A stretch of DNA of 64,000 nt. Origin: GCA-2687025 sp964473525. GTDB lineage: Bacteria > Poribacteria > WGA-4E > GCA-2687025. The stretch covers positions 31,245 to 95,244 of the forward strand of contig CAYYPK010000025.1 in the NCBI GenBank assembly GCA_964473525.1, given 5' to 3'. The translations under genes were made by a program, and so were the position numbers. Positions within the stretch are counted from its first letter, which is position 1; every line of letters begins with the position of its first letter. Below are positions 8,472 to 17,427 of this stretch, piece by piece. The notes under the pieces were generated by a model that saw only the letters and a list, made by a program, of their open reading frames with translations, was not told the origin of the DNA and did no database searches.

Positions 8472-9152
8472 ATGCGCGCGCGCAGCATCGCGAATCTGTT
8501 CTCGAAGTCGCCCTTCGGCCCGACGCAGGCGCACCTCAAGAAGGCAATCGAGTGCGCCCAGCAGCTGCGCCCGCTGTTCGAGGCGGCGCTCGCCTACGAC
8601 ACCGAACGGCTGGCCGCCGTCACGGAGCGCATCAACGATCTCGAACACGAAACGGACCTACTCAAGAACGAGATCCGGGACACGTTGCCTCGCTCTCTGT
8701 TCCTCCCAGTGGACCGCCGCGACCTGCTCGAACTCATCCACATGCAGGACTCCATCGCGGACTCGGCGCAGGAGGTAGCCGGTCTTCTATCGCTCAAGGA
8801 GCTACGGCTGCCAGAGGATCTCAAGCCCACGGTGATGGAGCTCATCGAGGAGATCCTCGTGACCTGCGACATGGCGCTGGCGATCGGGTCGGAGATGGAC
8901 GAGCTGTCCGAGACGTCCTTCGGTGGCCCGGAGGCGGAGCGCGTGCTCAGCATGATCAACCAGTTGGATGACGTGGAGACGAAGTCCGATGTCATCGGGG
9001 TGCAGCTCTCGAAAGCCCTCTTCGCTCGCGAAGACGAGATGAAGCCGGTGGACGTGATGCTCTGGTACAAGGTGTTCTACACGGCGGGTCAGGTAGCCAA
9101 CTACGCGGAGCGGATGGGGAACCGGCTCCGCTTGCTCATCGCACAGGCGTGA
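8472..9152 (+). CDS. DUF47 family PhoU-like phosphate transport regulator
   Basis: A strong ribosome site (AAGGAGGG) sits ten bases before the ATG. The 226-residue product is all helical and matches the DUF47/TIGR00153 pattern: an early F-G-P-T-Q-A-H-L segment, then a PhoU-like bundle with H-M-Q-D-S-I-A-D-S-A-Q-E near residue 92 and a conserved C-terminal segment with Y-A-E-R-M-G-N-R. Proteins of this family are usually encoded next to PiT phosphate permeases and are thought to modulate them, and that is the case here: the PiT gene starts 53 bases downstream. Direct regulation of the PiT gene product is inferred from this pairing. Confidence 0.92.
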   Translation: MRARSIANLFSKSPFGPTQAHLKKAIECAQQLRPLFEAALAYDTERLAAVTERINDLEHETDLLKNEIRDTLPRSLFLPVDRRDLLELIHMQDSIADSAQEVAGLLSLKELRLPEDLKPTVMELIEEILVTCDMALAIGSEMDELSETSFGGPEAERVLSMINQLDDVETKSDVIGVQLSKALFAREDEMKPVDVMLWYKVFYTAGQVANYAERMGNRLRLLIAQA

Positions 9153-9205
9153 GCAGCCGCCCGCGCGGGTAACGTAACCGAACGGATCCGCAGTCGGAGT
9201 AAAGA

Positions 9206-10657
9206 ATGGGAATCGAGACGATCCTGATCCTGACGCTTGCGTCGGTATTCGGGTTCTACATGGCCTGGAACATCGGCGCCAACGACGTCGCCAACGCCAT
9301 GGGCACGTCCGTCGGCTCGAAGGCGCTGACACTCAAGCAGGCGATCCTCGTCGCGGCGGTGTTCGAGTTCGCGGGAGCCTTTCTCGTCGGGTCGCACGTC
9401 ACGGACACGGTTCGGAAGGGCATGATCGACCTGACGGTGTTCACGAGCATGGAAAACGGCGTGAACATCCTCATGTACGGCATGCTCGCGTCGCTGCTCG
9501 CGGCTGGCGCGTGGCTGCAGATAGCCACGTACTTCGGCTGGCCGGTGTCGACGACGCACTCCATCGTGGGCGCGATTGTCGGCTTCGGCGTTGTCGCTGG
9601 CGGCTCGGCGGGCGTCGCTTGGGGCAAGGTCGGCCAGATCGTGATGAGCTGGGTGGCGTCGCCGCTGCTCAGCGGCACCATCGGCTTCCTCGTGTTCTCG
9701 GCGATACGACGTACGATCATCAACGTGCGAGACCCGGTGCGCGCGACAAAGCGGTGGGCGCCGCTGTACGTCTTTCTGGTCTTCGCGATTCTCACCCTCG
9801 TGACGCTGTTCAAGGGTCTCAAGAACCTCAAGCTGGACCTAAGCCTCCCTGAGGCCCTGTTAGTGGCGACGGGCGTGGGCGTCGTCGCGTCGGGGCTCGG
9901 GTCGGTGCTGATAAGACGGATGCGCGTGGCATCTGTCGCGCCCTCGGACACGCCGTCGCTGGCGCCGATGGGCGGCGACCTGCGGGCGATGGTCAAGCAC
10001 GTGCGCAAGATTCGCTCCATGGTCACGCCGGAGGTCGAGAAGGACGTCGAGGACATCCAGGAGGATATCGACGGTCTCTTGGAGAAGGTCCGGGAGAGCG
10101 AGGCTTCGATCAGTACGCGCGAGGAGTACCGGTTCGTGGAGAAGGTGTTCGCCTACCTCCAGATCCTCAGCGCGTGTTTCGTCGCGTTCGCGCACGGCGC
10201 CAACGACGTGGCGAACGCGATCGGGCCGTTTGCCGCGGTCGTATCGCTCGCGCGAGAAGGCGCTGGCGCGCTGGAAGCCAAGACGGCAGTGCCAATGTGG
10301 ATACTGTTCGTAGGTGGCGCTGGTATCGTGGCGGGACTGTCCATGTGGGGGTGGCGGGTCATGGCGACCATTGGTGAGAAGATCACCGAGTTGACGCCCT
10401 CGCGTGGCTTCGCCGCTGAGTTCGCGGCCGCGACCACCATCGTGCTTGCGTCTCGGTTGGGCATCCCCATCTCGACGACGCACACGCTCGTGGGAGCGGT
10501 GTTGGGCGTCGGCGTCGCGCGCGGCATGGAGAGCCTGAACCGGCGCGTCGTGAGGGACATCGTCACGTCGTGGGTCGTCACGCTGCCGGCGGGCGCGGGC
10601 ATGTCCATCGTCTTCTACTTCATCATCAAGACCGTGCTGACCACGGTGACGGGCTAG
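9206..10657 (+). CDS. pitA: PiT-family inorganic phosphate transporter
   Basis: The 483-residue membrane protein carries the duplicated PiT signature: G-A-N-D-V-A-N near residue 25 and again in A-H-G-A-N-D-V-A-N-A-I-G near residue 330. Each is followed in its half by a second motif, G-W-P-V-S-T-T-H-S near 113 and G-I-P-I-S-T-T-H-T near 420. Between the halves lies a hydrophilic cytoplasmic loop (about 235-310) rich in charged residues. PiT carriers import neutral metal-phosphate complexes with protons. A DUF47 regulator gene precedes it. GGAG lies about nine bases before the start. Confidence 0.95.
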   Translation: MGIETILILTLASVFGFYMAWNIGANDVANAMGTSVGSKALTLKQAILVAAVFEFAGAFLVGSHVTDTVRKGMIDLTVFTSMENGVNILMYGMLASLLAAGAWLQIATYFGWPVSTTHSIVGAIVGFGVVAGGSAGVAWGKVGQIVMSWVASPLLSGTIGFLVFSAIRRTIINVRDPVRATKRWAPLYVFLVFAILTLVTLFKGLKNLKLDLSLPEALLVATGVGVVASGLGSVLIRRMRVASVAPSDTPSLAPMGGDLRAMVKHVRKIRSMVTPEVEKDVEDIQEDIDGLLEKVRESEASISTREEYRFVEKVFAYLQILSACFVAFAHGANDVANAIGPFAAVVSLAREGAGALEAKTAVPMWILFVGGAGIVAGLSMWGWRVMATIGEKITELTPSRGFAAEFAAATTIVLASRLGIPISTTHTLVGAVLGVGVARGMESLNRRVVRDIVTSWVVTLPAGAGMSIVFYFIIKTVLTTVTG

Positions 10658-10713
10658 ACGCGCGGGAGGCGCGCCGGGTCATCGCCACATTCCGTCGACG
10701 ATAGGGAGTGGGA

Positions 10714-11187
10714 ATGAAGAAAATCCTCGTGCCGGTGGACTTCTCGGACTGCTCGGTAGCGGCGCTCAAGGCGGCAATCAGGATGGCGCGCTCCTTCGAC
10801 GCGAAGATACTCGCCCTGCACGTTATCCACGACCCCGCGGACGCCCCTGGGTTCTACACGGCTCAGAAAGCCGGCAAGAAGGTGTTCCGCAACATGGCGG
10901 ACTCCGCAGAGCAGATGATGGAGGAGTTCGCCGCCAAGCGCCTGCGCAAATACGACAAGCACGAGTGCCACGTGCGTCCCGGCATCCCCGCGACGCAGGT
11001 GCTGCAGTTCGCGGCGGAGCAGAAGGTCGACATGATCGCGATGGGCACGCATGGACGCGGCGGCCTGGATAGGCTTATGCTGGGCAGCGTCGCGGATCGC
11101 GTGATTCGCAGCTCCGAGTGTCCCGTGCTGATCGTCCGGGACGGCCAGAAGTCGACGAAGGATAAGGACGACGAGGGTTCAGCGTAG
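10714..11187 (+). CDS. Universal stress protein, UspA family
   Basis: The ATG at 10714 is chosen over the in-frame GTG at 10708 because AGGGAG ends five bases before it. The 157-residue product starts M-K-K-I-L-V-P-V-D-F-S-D-C-S and ends with M-G-T-H-G-R-G-G-L-D-R-L-M-L-G-S-V-A, the ATP-binding G-x2-G-x9-G-[ST] motif of the ATP-binding UspA subclass, followed by an S-S-E-C-P-V-L-I-V strand. It is cytoplasmic. Only one base separates its stop from the next start, so it is probably co-translated with the Na/Pi symporter. A link between ATP status and phosphate uptake is suggested by position only. Confidence 0.92.
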   Translation: MKKILVPVDFSDCSVAALKAAIRMARSFDAKILALHVIHDPADAPGFYTAQKAGKKVFRNMADSAEQMMEEFAAKRLRKYDKHECHVRPGIPATQVLQFAAEQKVDMIAMGTHGRGGLDRLMLGSVADRVIRSSECPVLIVRDGQKSTKDKDDEGSA

Positions 11188-11188
11188 G

Positions 11189-12961
11189 ATGAGCAGATAC
11201 ATAACGCGCGGCCGTTACGGACTGCTTTTGGGCGTCGCGCTCCTTAGCGTGGGCGCCGCAATCGCCTTCGCCGCCGACGGCCCGTCGCCCAGCGGCGGCG
11301 GTCTCGACGTGCCGACGATGCTCTTCAGCCTGTTTGGCGGGCTCGCGCTCTTCCTGTTCGGAATGGAACAGATGGCCGGCGCATTGAAGGCAGTGGCCGG
11401 CGAGGGCTTGCGCAAGATCCTCGCGAAGCTCACCGTGAACCGCGTAGCTGGCGCCGCGACGGGCGCGTTTGTCACGGCGATCATCCAGTCCTCGTCCGTC
11501 ACGACGGTGCTAGTCGTCGGCTTCATTACCGCCGAGGTGATGTCCCTGTCACAAGCGGTGGGTGTGATCTTCGGCGCCAACGTCGGCACGACCATCACCG
11601 CGCAGATCATCGCGTTCAAGGTGACGAAGTACGCGCTCGTGCTCATCGCTGGCGGCTTCGGTATGCTGTTCGTCGGCAAGACCGACAAGGTGAAGCACTA
11701 CGGCGCCATGATCATGGGATTGGGGCTTGTCTTCTACGGCATGAGCGTCATGAGTAACGGCATGAAGCCACTGCGAAGCTTCGAGCCGTTCACGGCGCTC
11801 ATGGGGCGCATGGAGAACCCGCTGCTTGGGATACTGGTCTCGGCGGCGTTCACGGGCCTCGTACAGAGCTCCTCGGCGACGACCGGTATCATCATCGTGA
11901 TGGCAAGCCAGGGACTCATTACGCTCCCGGCGGGGATCGCCCTCATCTTCGGGGCGAACATCGGCACGTGCGTCACCGCGCTTCTGGCCTCCATCGGCAA
12001 GCCGCGCGAAGCGGTGCGCGCCGGGGCAGTGCACATCACCTTCAATGTCATCGGCGTCCTAATATGGGTGCCCTTCATTGGGCCCTTGGCGGACGTTGTC
12101 CTGACGGTCTCGCCAGCATCAGCGGCGCTAACCGGCCTCGATAAGCTAGCTGCGGATACCCCGCGGCAGATCGCCAACGCGCACACCATCTTCAACATCG
12201 CGAATACGGTCATCTTCCTGCCATTCTCCACCCTCATCGCGAGGCTGGTCGAGGCGCTCGTGCCAGATCGGGCGGCTGCGCCCAGCGGAGTCGCGCCCGA
12301 AGTATCGGTTCAGTACCTCAACGAGGATCTCCTCTCGACGCCTGTGCTGGCGATTGAGCAGGCGCGGCGCGAAATGCTGCGCATGGCTGAGATCGTGCGC
12401 GGCATGCTCGCCGACATCATGCCGGCATTCGTCGCGAACGACCTCGCCGCGGCCCAGGACATCCTCCAACGTGACAACCAGGTGGACTACCTGCAGAGGA
12501 AGACCGCCGAGTACCTCACGCGCGTCGGCCGCTCCGACCTAAGCCTGCAGCTGTCGGAACGCACCATGCAGCTGCTCAACGTGAACACGGAGCTCGAGCA
12601 CATCGGCGATGTCATTGAGAAGAACCTGGTGACGCTGCTCACCACGAAGGCGCAGGAAGAGATCGTCTTTTCCGACGAGGGCCGCGCGGAGCTCCTCGAA
12701 TACCACGAACGTGTGATGGCTAGCTACGACCAGGCCGTGCAGGCATTCGCGGACGATGACGCCGACGCCGCGCACGTCGTTGCCACAACCAAGCCCGAGC
12801 TCGTGCAACTGGAGCACGTCTACCGCCGCACCCACTTCGACCGACTGGGTCAGGGTCTGCAGGCGTCCGTCGAGAGCAGCCGCATTCACCTTGATCTCAT
12901 TGACTACCTGAGGCGGATCAACTCCTACGCGGAGTCGATCGCGAGCAGCGTATTGGCCTAG
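11189..12961 (+). CDS. Na+/phosphate symporter with C-terminal PhoU domain
   Basis: The 590-residue protein begins with a hydrophobic leader and contains two NptA-type repeats marked by I-I-Q-S-S-S-V-T-T-V near 93 and L-V-Q-S-S-S-A-T-T-G near 227. These QSSS motifs are diagnostic of the SLC34/NptA family of sodium-phosphate symporters. After about residue 385 a long helical region follows, resembling a PhoU bundle, as in YjbB-type proteins. It would provide a second phosphate carrier, sodium-driven, beside the PiT protein. The start lies one base after the UspA stop. Confidence 0.93.
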   Translation: MSRYITRGRYGLLLGVALLSVGAAIAFAADGPSPSGGGLDVPTMLFSLFGGLALFLFGMEQMAGALKAVAGEGLRKILAKLTVNRVAGAATGAFVTAIIQSSSVTTVLVVGFITAEVMSLSQAVGVIFGANVGTTITAQIIAFKVTKYALVLIAGGFGMLFVGKTDKVKHYGAMIMGLGLVFYGMSVMSNGMKPLRSFEPFTALMGRMENPLLGILVSAAFTGLVQSSSATTGIIIVMASQGLITLPAGIALIFGANIGTCVTALLASIGKPREAVRAGAVHITFNVIGVLIWVPFIGPLADVVLTVSPASAALTGLDKLAADTPRQIANAHTIFNIANTVIFLPFSTLIARLVEALVPDRAAAPSGVAPEVSVQYLNEDLLSTPVLAIEQARREMLRMAEIVRGMLADIMPAFVANDLAAAQDILQRDNQVDYLQRKTAEYLTRVGRSDLSLQLSERTMQLLNVNTELEHIGDVIEKNLVTLLTTKAQEEIVFSDEGRAELLEYHERVMASYDQAVQAFADDDADAAHVVATTKPELVQLEHVYRRTHFDRLGQGLQASVESSRIHLDLIDYLRRINSYAESIASSVLA

Positions 12962-12989
12962 TCCCTCACCGCAGGCGATGGAGACCGCT

Positions 12990-13997
12990 ATGAGTGGGAA
13001 CGACGAACGCACTCCCGACACGAAGGAGCCGCGTCTAAGCGAGGAGGCCCAGGACGACCGCCTTCTGGACGAGGAAGGGATAGCCGCCGACGCCGAGGAC
13101 GTGGTAGGCGCGCAAGAGCCTATCGTCGCCCCTGCCCCCGCAGGCCGCGACGCCGAGAGCCACGAGCATGAACGGCGCGCGAAGCGCCGTCGTCGCAAGC
13201 CGAAGTCCGACAACGGCCTCCCAGACGATCTCGCGGAGCCGCTCGCGAAACTGAAGACCAAGGATTACCTCGAGCTCATTATGCCGCTGCACGTGGAGCT
13301 GCTAAAGTTCGAGAACTGGGTCAAGGACGAGGGCCCCAAGATCGTCGCCCTCTTCGAGGGCAGAGACGCGGCCGGCAAGGGCGGCACGATCAAGCGGTTC
13401 GTCGAACACATGAATCCGCGCGGCTGCCGCGTCGTCGCTCTACAGATACCGAGCGACCGCGAGAAGACGCAGTGGTACTTCCAGCGCTACGTGGCGCACC
13501 TACCTGCTGCCGGAGAGTTAGCTCTGTTCGACCGCAGTTGGTACAACCGCGCGATGGTCGAGCGCGTCATGGGGTTCTGCACCGCCAACGAAATGCGCGA
13601 GTTCCTGCGTTCGGTGCCTGAGTTCGAGCGGATGCTCAAGCGGTCGGACGTGGCTGTCCACAAGTTCTACTTCTCCGTCAGCAAGAAGGAGCAGGCGCGA
13701 CGCTTCGCCAGCCGGGAGAACGACCCACTCAAGCAGTGGAAGCTGTCGCCCGTGGACAAGGCGAGCCGCAGCCTGTGGGACGACTACACGCGCGCCAAGG
13801 AGGACATGTTCTTCTACACGTCCACCGACGCCGCGCCCTGGACCATCGTGAAGTCAGACGACAAGAAGCGCGCGCGGATCAACGCCATACGCTATCTATT
13901 GAACGAATACGACTACCCAGACAAGGATCCGCGCTTGTTGCGCATCGACCGCCGCATCATTCGCACGGTACAGGAAGAACTGAGCGTAGAGGATTAA
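12990..13997 (+). CDS. ppk2: Polyphosphate kinase 2 (PPK2)
   Basis: The ATG at 12990 has GGAG six bases upstream and is preferred to the ATG at 12978. The 335-residue product has an acidic N-terminal tail ending in a basic patch (residues 66-71, mostly Arg/Lys), then the PPK2 core. The core has Walker A F-E-G-R-D-A-A-G-K-G-G-T (122-133), Walker B A-L-F-D-R-S-W-Y-N-R and a lid segment rich in Arg with D-P-L-K-Q-W-K. PPK2 enzymes transfer phosphate between polyphosphate and nucleotides, usually to form NTPs. The length suits single-domain class I PPK2. The N-terminal tail of about 80 residues is extra. Confidence 0.95.
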   Translation: MSGNDERTPDTKEPRLSEEAQDDRLLDEEGIAADAEDVVGAQEPIVAPAPAGRDAESHEHERRAKRRRRKPKSDNGLPDDLAEPLAKLKTKDYLELIMPLHVELLKFENWVKDEGPKIVALFEGRDAAGKGGTIKRFVEHMNPRGCRVVALQIPSDREKTQWYFQRYVAHLPAAGELALFDRSWYNRAMVERVMGFCTANEMREFLRSVPEFERMLKRSDVAVHKFYFSVSKKEQARRFASRENDPLKQWKLSPVDKASRSLWDDYTRAKEDMFFYTSTDAAPWTIVKSDDKKRARINAIRYLLNEYDYPDKDPRLLRIDRRIIRTVQEELSVED

Positions 13998-14010
13998 CGG
14001 AGCAGCCGCC

Positions 14011-15000
14011 GTGAGGTCGCAGCCAAACAGACGCGCCGTCATCGACATCGGCACGAACACGGTGAACCTGCTCGTGTGCGATGTCGACCGTGACGCGCGC
14101 GCGTACGAGGTAATCGAGGATGTCGCGGAGGTCACGCGTCTGGCGCAAGGGCTGGAGCCGGATGGGCACATGCACTCCTCGGCCATTGCCCGTACGTCGG
14201 CGACGATTCGACGGTACCTCGCACGCGCGAAGAAGCTGGGTGCAACGGAGACTGTAGGGGTCGGGACCAGCGTGCTGAGGGACGCGGCGAACACCGCAGC
14301 GTTCCTTGAGCTGGTGCGGAATGGCTTTGGGCTGGACGTGAGCGTTATTCCCAGCGCGGCGGAGGCCCGCCTCTCCTACCTGTCCGTTCGACTGGACGGC
14401 GAGTTTGCGGGTGGAGCCTCGGACCGCCTCGTCGTGACCGACGTTGGATCAGGCAGCACGGAGTTCGTCTTCGGGCGATTCACGCCCGCGCGCCGCGAGC
14501 TTGACACGTGCCTTAGCGTGAGCGTGGGAGCCGTGCATCTGACGCCGCGTTTCCTGCGGAGCGACCCCCCAACCGACGACGAAGTCTCGGCTCTCTCCGA
14601 GTGGCTGGATGAGACGCTCGCGTCGCAGGTCGCCACACCCCCTTCCGACGACCCTCCAACACTTGTGGGCGTCGGGGGCACTATCGTGAACCTTGCTGCG
14701 GTGAAGCAGGGCAAGTCACGGCGCGAGCAGGGAAACCTGCACGGGACATCGCTGACCGTCGAGGACATAGACTGCCAGATCAGCCAATACCAGGCGTGTG
14801 ACACGATGGCCAGGGCTCGGATTCCCGGGCTGGAGTCCAGACGCGCGGACACGATCATCGCTGGCGCGGCGGTGGTACGAGCTATCCTGAGTCACGTGGG
14901 GGCGCCGGCCATCCAGGTCAGCGCACGCGGCCTCAGATACGGCGTGATGTACGACCGGTTCGTGGCTCCCGAGGACGACGAGGCAGGGCCGCCGACGTAG
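14011..15000 (+). CDS. ppx: Exopolyphosphatase, Ppx/GppA family (short form)
   Basis: A GTG start lies 13 bases after the PPK2 stop. The 329-residue protein shows the actin-like ASKHA pattern of Ppx/GppA: A-V-I-D-I-G-T-N-T-V-N-L-L near the start, V-G-T-S-V-L-R-D-A near 90, S-A-A-E-A-R at about 113-118, V-T-D-V-G-S-G-S-T-E-F near 148, and G-V-G-G-T-I-V-N-L-A near 224. It lacks the C-terminal HD-like domain of the long E. coli Ppx, so it is the two-domain short form. It should remove terminal phosphate from polyphosphate and/or pppGpp. Adjacency to PPK2 favours polyphosphate. Confidence 0.92.
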   Translation: MRSQPNRRAVIDIGTNTVNLLVCDVDRDARAYEVIEDVAEVTRLAQGLEPDGHMHSSAIARTSATIRRYLARAKKLGATETVGVGTSVLRDAANTAAFLELVRNGFGLDVSVIPSAAEARLSYLSVRLDGEFAGGASDRLVVTDVGSGSTEFVFGRFTPARRELDTCLSVSVGAVHLTPRFLRSDPPTDDEVSALSEWLDETLASQVATPPSDDPPTLVGVGGTIVNLAAVKQGKSRREQGNLHGTSLTVEDIDCQISQYQACDTMARARIPGLESRRADTIIAGAAVVRAILSHVGAPAIQVSARGLRYGVMYDRFVAPEDDEAGPPT

Positions 15001-15051
15001 AGCGAGGACGGCTTGGAGTCTAGGCACGGCACGTTAGACGGGGGCGAAACG

Positions 15052-15714
15052 ATGGCGCGCGAAGTCGAGGCTAAATTCCAGGTGGAGTCCGAGGGGCTCT
15101 TCGACGCCATCCGCGGAGCTGGCGCCGTGGCGGGATACGCCATGACAGCCGGCGAGACCGTTCCTCAGAGGGACACGTACTTCGACACGCGGGGCGCCAC
15201 GCTCTTGCGCGCGGGCTGGTCTCTTCGTTTACGAGAGAAGGCTGGCAGTCTCCTGGTGACGTTCAAGGGGCCGTTCCTTGACGAGCACGCGCGAACCGAA
15301 ATCGAGGAGGCGATCACAAAGGAGCAGGCGGCGGCCCTCCGTGCGGGACGCCTGCGTGGCATCGACTCGCCGGCGGTGGTCGCGGCCCTCGAACACGTCG
15401 GAGACGCTGACATCGCCGCGACGCTTACCGTGGAGAACGAGCGCGAGGCCTGGTACCTCGACGCCGAGTCCGGCGGGGCTTCGGGTCGCATCAAGCTGTG
15501 CTTCGACCGGGTGGTCTACACGGCGGCACGAGCGGGTCATACAGACGGAGACGGCGGCCCTACCCTCGGATACGAGCTCGAGGCCGAGCTTCTGGAGGGC
15601 GACGAACGTGTTCTGACACGCGTCGCGCAGGAATTAGCGCGGGAACACCACCTGTCGCCAGAGCGTCGATCGAAGTACGAGCGTGGGATAGAGTTGCTAG
15701 GGATGTTCGCGTAG
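15052..15714 (+). CDS. CYTH-domain triphosphate tunnel metalloenzyme
   Basis: The ATG at 15052 follows GGGGG at seven-base spacing; a longer TTG start upstream is unlikely. The 220-residue product begins M-A-R-E-V-E-A-K-F, containing the E-x-E-x-K motif that marks CYTH enzymes. Alternating charged strands follow (R-D-T-Y-F-D-T, W-S-L-R-L-R-E-K, L-L-V-T-F-K-G) as expected for the eight-stranded tunnel. Members hydrolyse inorganic triphosphate or thiamine triphosphate, or make cyclic AMP. No CHAD domain is attached. Between PPX and a possible VTC-like gene, hydrolysis of tripolyphosphate left by polyphosphate turnover is the most sensible guess. Confidence 0.9.
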   Translation: MAREVEAKFQVESEGLFDAIRGAGAVAGYAMTAGETVPQRDTYFDTRGATLLRAGWSLRLREKAGSLLVTFKGPFLDEHARTEIEEAITKEQAAALRAGRLRGIDSPAVVAALEHVGDADIAATLTVENEREAWYLDAESGGASGRIKLCFDRVVYTAARAGHTDGDGGPTLGYELEAELLEGDERVLTRVAQELAREHHLSPERRSKYERGIELLGMFA

Positions 15715-15765
15715 GCGACGCCGGCGATGTATGCCGGTACAGCTAACTGATGGGGGTGTTTGGCG

Positions 15766-17427
15766 ATGGCGACGGTCGACGACGGCCGCGAAGAACACCG
15801 AATGCTCATCTTCGGGAACGACAGCGACGCGGTGCAGGAGTATCTGGTACGAGACAGCCTGCACGGTGTTCCCATGCACGGGTTGCTGGAACGGAAGAGA
15901 CACGAGCAGTCGTACACGGTCACCCTGTACGCGCTGCTCAAGGACTACGGTCTGACGCCCGTGGTCCGAATCAAGCCACGCATCCGATTCGGGCGCACCA
16001 GCTACGACAACCTGTCGTCCAGCGCGCCCTTGCGGTACGGTCCCGACGACATCGTGCACTTCGCGGAGCTGAAGCGTGGCTCCGAGCCCACGGAGACAGT
16101 AGAGCCGACCGCGTTGGAGCAAGTGTTCGGCGACGCCTCCACGATAGACCGGCTTTCCGACGACGCCGCGTACCTGCTGATCTCGCAGCGCGACGTGTTT
16201 CTCCGCCAGCCGCCCTTCAAGACGAAGACCAAGGTGTTCGGACACGGCTCGGATATGCAGGGCATACCCATTGGGAACTTCCTGGAGGCCCTGAACTACC
16301 CCGCCCGCGCGGAGAAGCTGTTCCAGCCGTTCCCACGAGGAGATGAATTCGCTCTGGATGTACGCGAGGCGTTGGAGCAGTACGACGGCGCCGAGTTCCA
16401 GTTCAGCATCTACTCGCGCTACGAACGTCGGGACTGCATCCTCGCCCGGCCAGACGGCGACGAAGAAGCTGCCTACCGCACGACGTTCGATCCATGGACA
16501 GGCCTTGGCTACGTCCGCTCGGACGGAAGCGATTACCAGCTGCAGATACTCTCCCACGAGCGCGCCACACGCTGGGAGCACAAGATCGTCCTCGAGGAGA
16601 TGGACGCGCCGACCATTGACCTCGTGTCGCAAGAGATACGCGCTCTGCGGCGCAAGTACCTCATAGGGCGCGTGCTCTCCAAGAGCCAGACGGCCCTGTC
16701 GCTGCACGCGGATAGCGTGGAGTCCAACCTCGGTCTTGTGCAGGAGCTACATCTTGGGTACGGGCTAGAAATCCGCGCGCCTCTCACGCGGAACCTCTTC
16801 GGCAGCATCGACGCTCGCCGCCGCCTGCGGCGCGTGTTCACGTCCAGCGGCGAATACAGCCTACACCCCCTCAGCACGGACATGGTCGAACGGCACCTGG
16901 ACCTCGCGTGCGGCGTGCGCAACGGCGTGCAATACACACTCGACACCGCGGTGCTGACCCAGGGCCCCGTGCCCGAGGAGGTACAGAGCAATGGCTATCG
17001 CATCATCCGGCGGCCCCGGAGCGAAGGCGCCCTGATGCGCTCGGCGGAGGAACTCCGCGAGCGCATGCCACCCGCCGGCTTCGAGCGGTGCTGGAACGAG
17101 TTCATCGATGAAGGCGGATACACGGTCGTGAACGGGTCAACGGGACGGTGCTACGCGGTCTACTACGCAGGAAGCCAGCAGGGGGGCGTGCTGGACGCGG
17201 AGTTGTGGGCGGACGATCGCGAGAACTACCTCGTCGTGAAGTACCTCGGCATCTCCGCACAGGACTACTCTGCGGGGAGGGCGTGGTCGAGCCAGCCCGC
17301 GAACGCCAGTCTCCGCGACCGACTGCGCGGGGCAGTCGCGGCGATGCGTCTACACAGTCAGGAGCGCCAGATATTGGGCGAAATGATGGAGCTCGTGGCG
17401 CATCTCAAGCGGCAGAACGTGCTCTAG
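15766..17427 (+). CDS. Large protein with possible VTC-like polyphosphate-polymerase fold
   Basis: The 553-residue product starts at the ATG at 15766 (GGGGG nine bases upstream). I do not recognise it with certainty. The first 340 residues follow the order of landmarks in VTC/tunnel domains: T-V-T-L-Y near 50; basic strands with V-V-R-I-K-P-R-I-R near 66-74; F-A-E-L-K-R near 99; Y-S-R-Y-E-R-R then Y-R-T-T-F-D near 220-240; W-E-H-K-I near 276; and a late L-S-K-S segment. The VTC E-V-K strand is read here as E-H-K. The C-terminal 210 residues have no clear relative. No signal peptide or membrane helix is seen. It ends a nine-gene polyphosphate island, which raises the prior for this function. 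Its stop shares CTAG with the stop of the convergent hydrolase gene. Confidence 0.5.
   Translation: MATVDDGREEHRMLIFGNDSDAVQEYLVRDSLHGVPMHGLLERKRHEQSYTVTLYALLKDYGLTPVVRIKPRIRFGRTSYDNLSSSAPLRYGPDDIVHFAELKRGSEPTETVEPTALEQVFGDASTIDRLSDDAAYLLISQRDVFLRQPPFKTKTKVFGHGSDMQGIPIGNFLEALNYPARAEKLFQPFPRGDEFALDVREALEQYDGAEFQFSIYSRYERRDCILARPDGDEEAAYRTTFDPWTGLGYVRSDGSDYQLQILSHERATRWEHKIVLEEMDAPTIDLVSQEIRALRRKYLIGRVLSKSQTALSLHADSVESNLGLVQELHLGYGLEIRAPLTRNLFGSIDARRRLRRVFTSSGEYSLHPLSTDMVERHLDLACGVRNGVQYTLDTAVLTQGPVPEEVQSNGYRIIRRPRSEGALMRSAEELRERMPPAGFERCWNEFIDEGGYTVVNGSTGRCYAVYYAGSQQGGVLDAELWADDRENYLVVKYLGISAQDYSAGRAWSSQPANASLRDRLRGAVAAMRLHSQERQILGEMMELVAHLKRQNVL

Noticed and set aside
7305..8648. A 447-codon minus-strand frame across mgtE
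   Set aside because: Composition is typical of a shadow (Arg/His/Asp-rich) and it overlaps a complete MgtE with all motifs.
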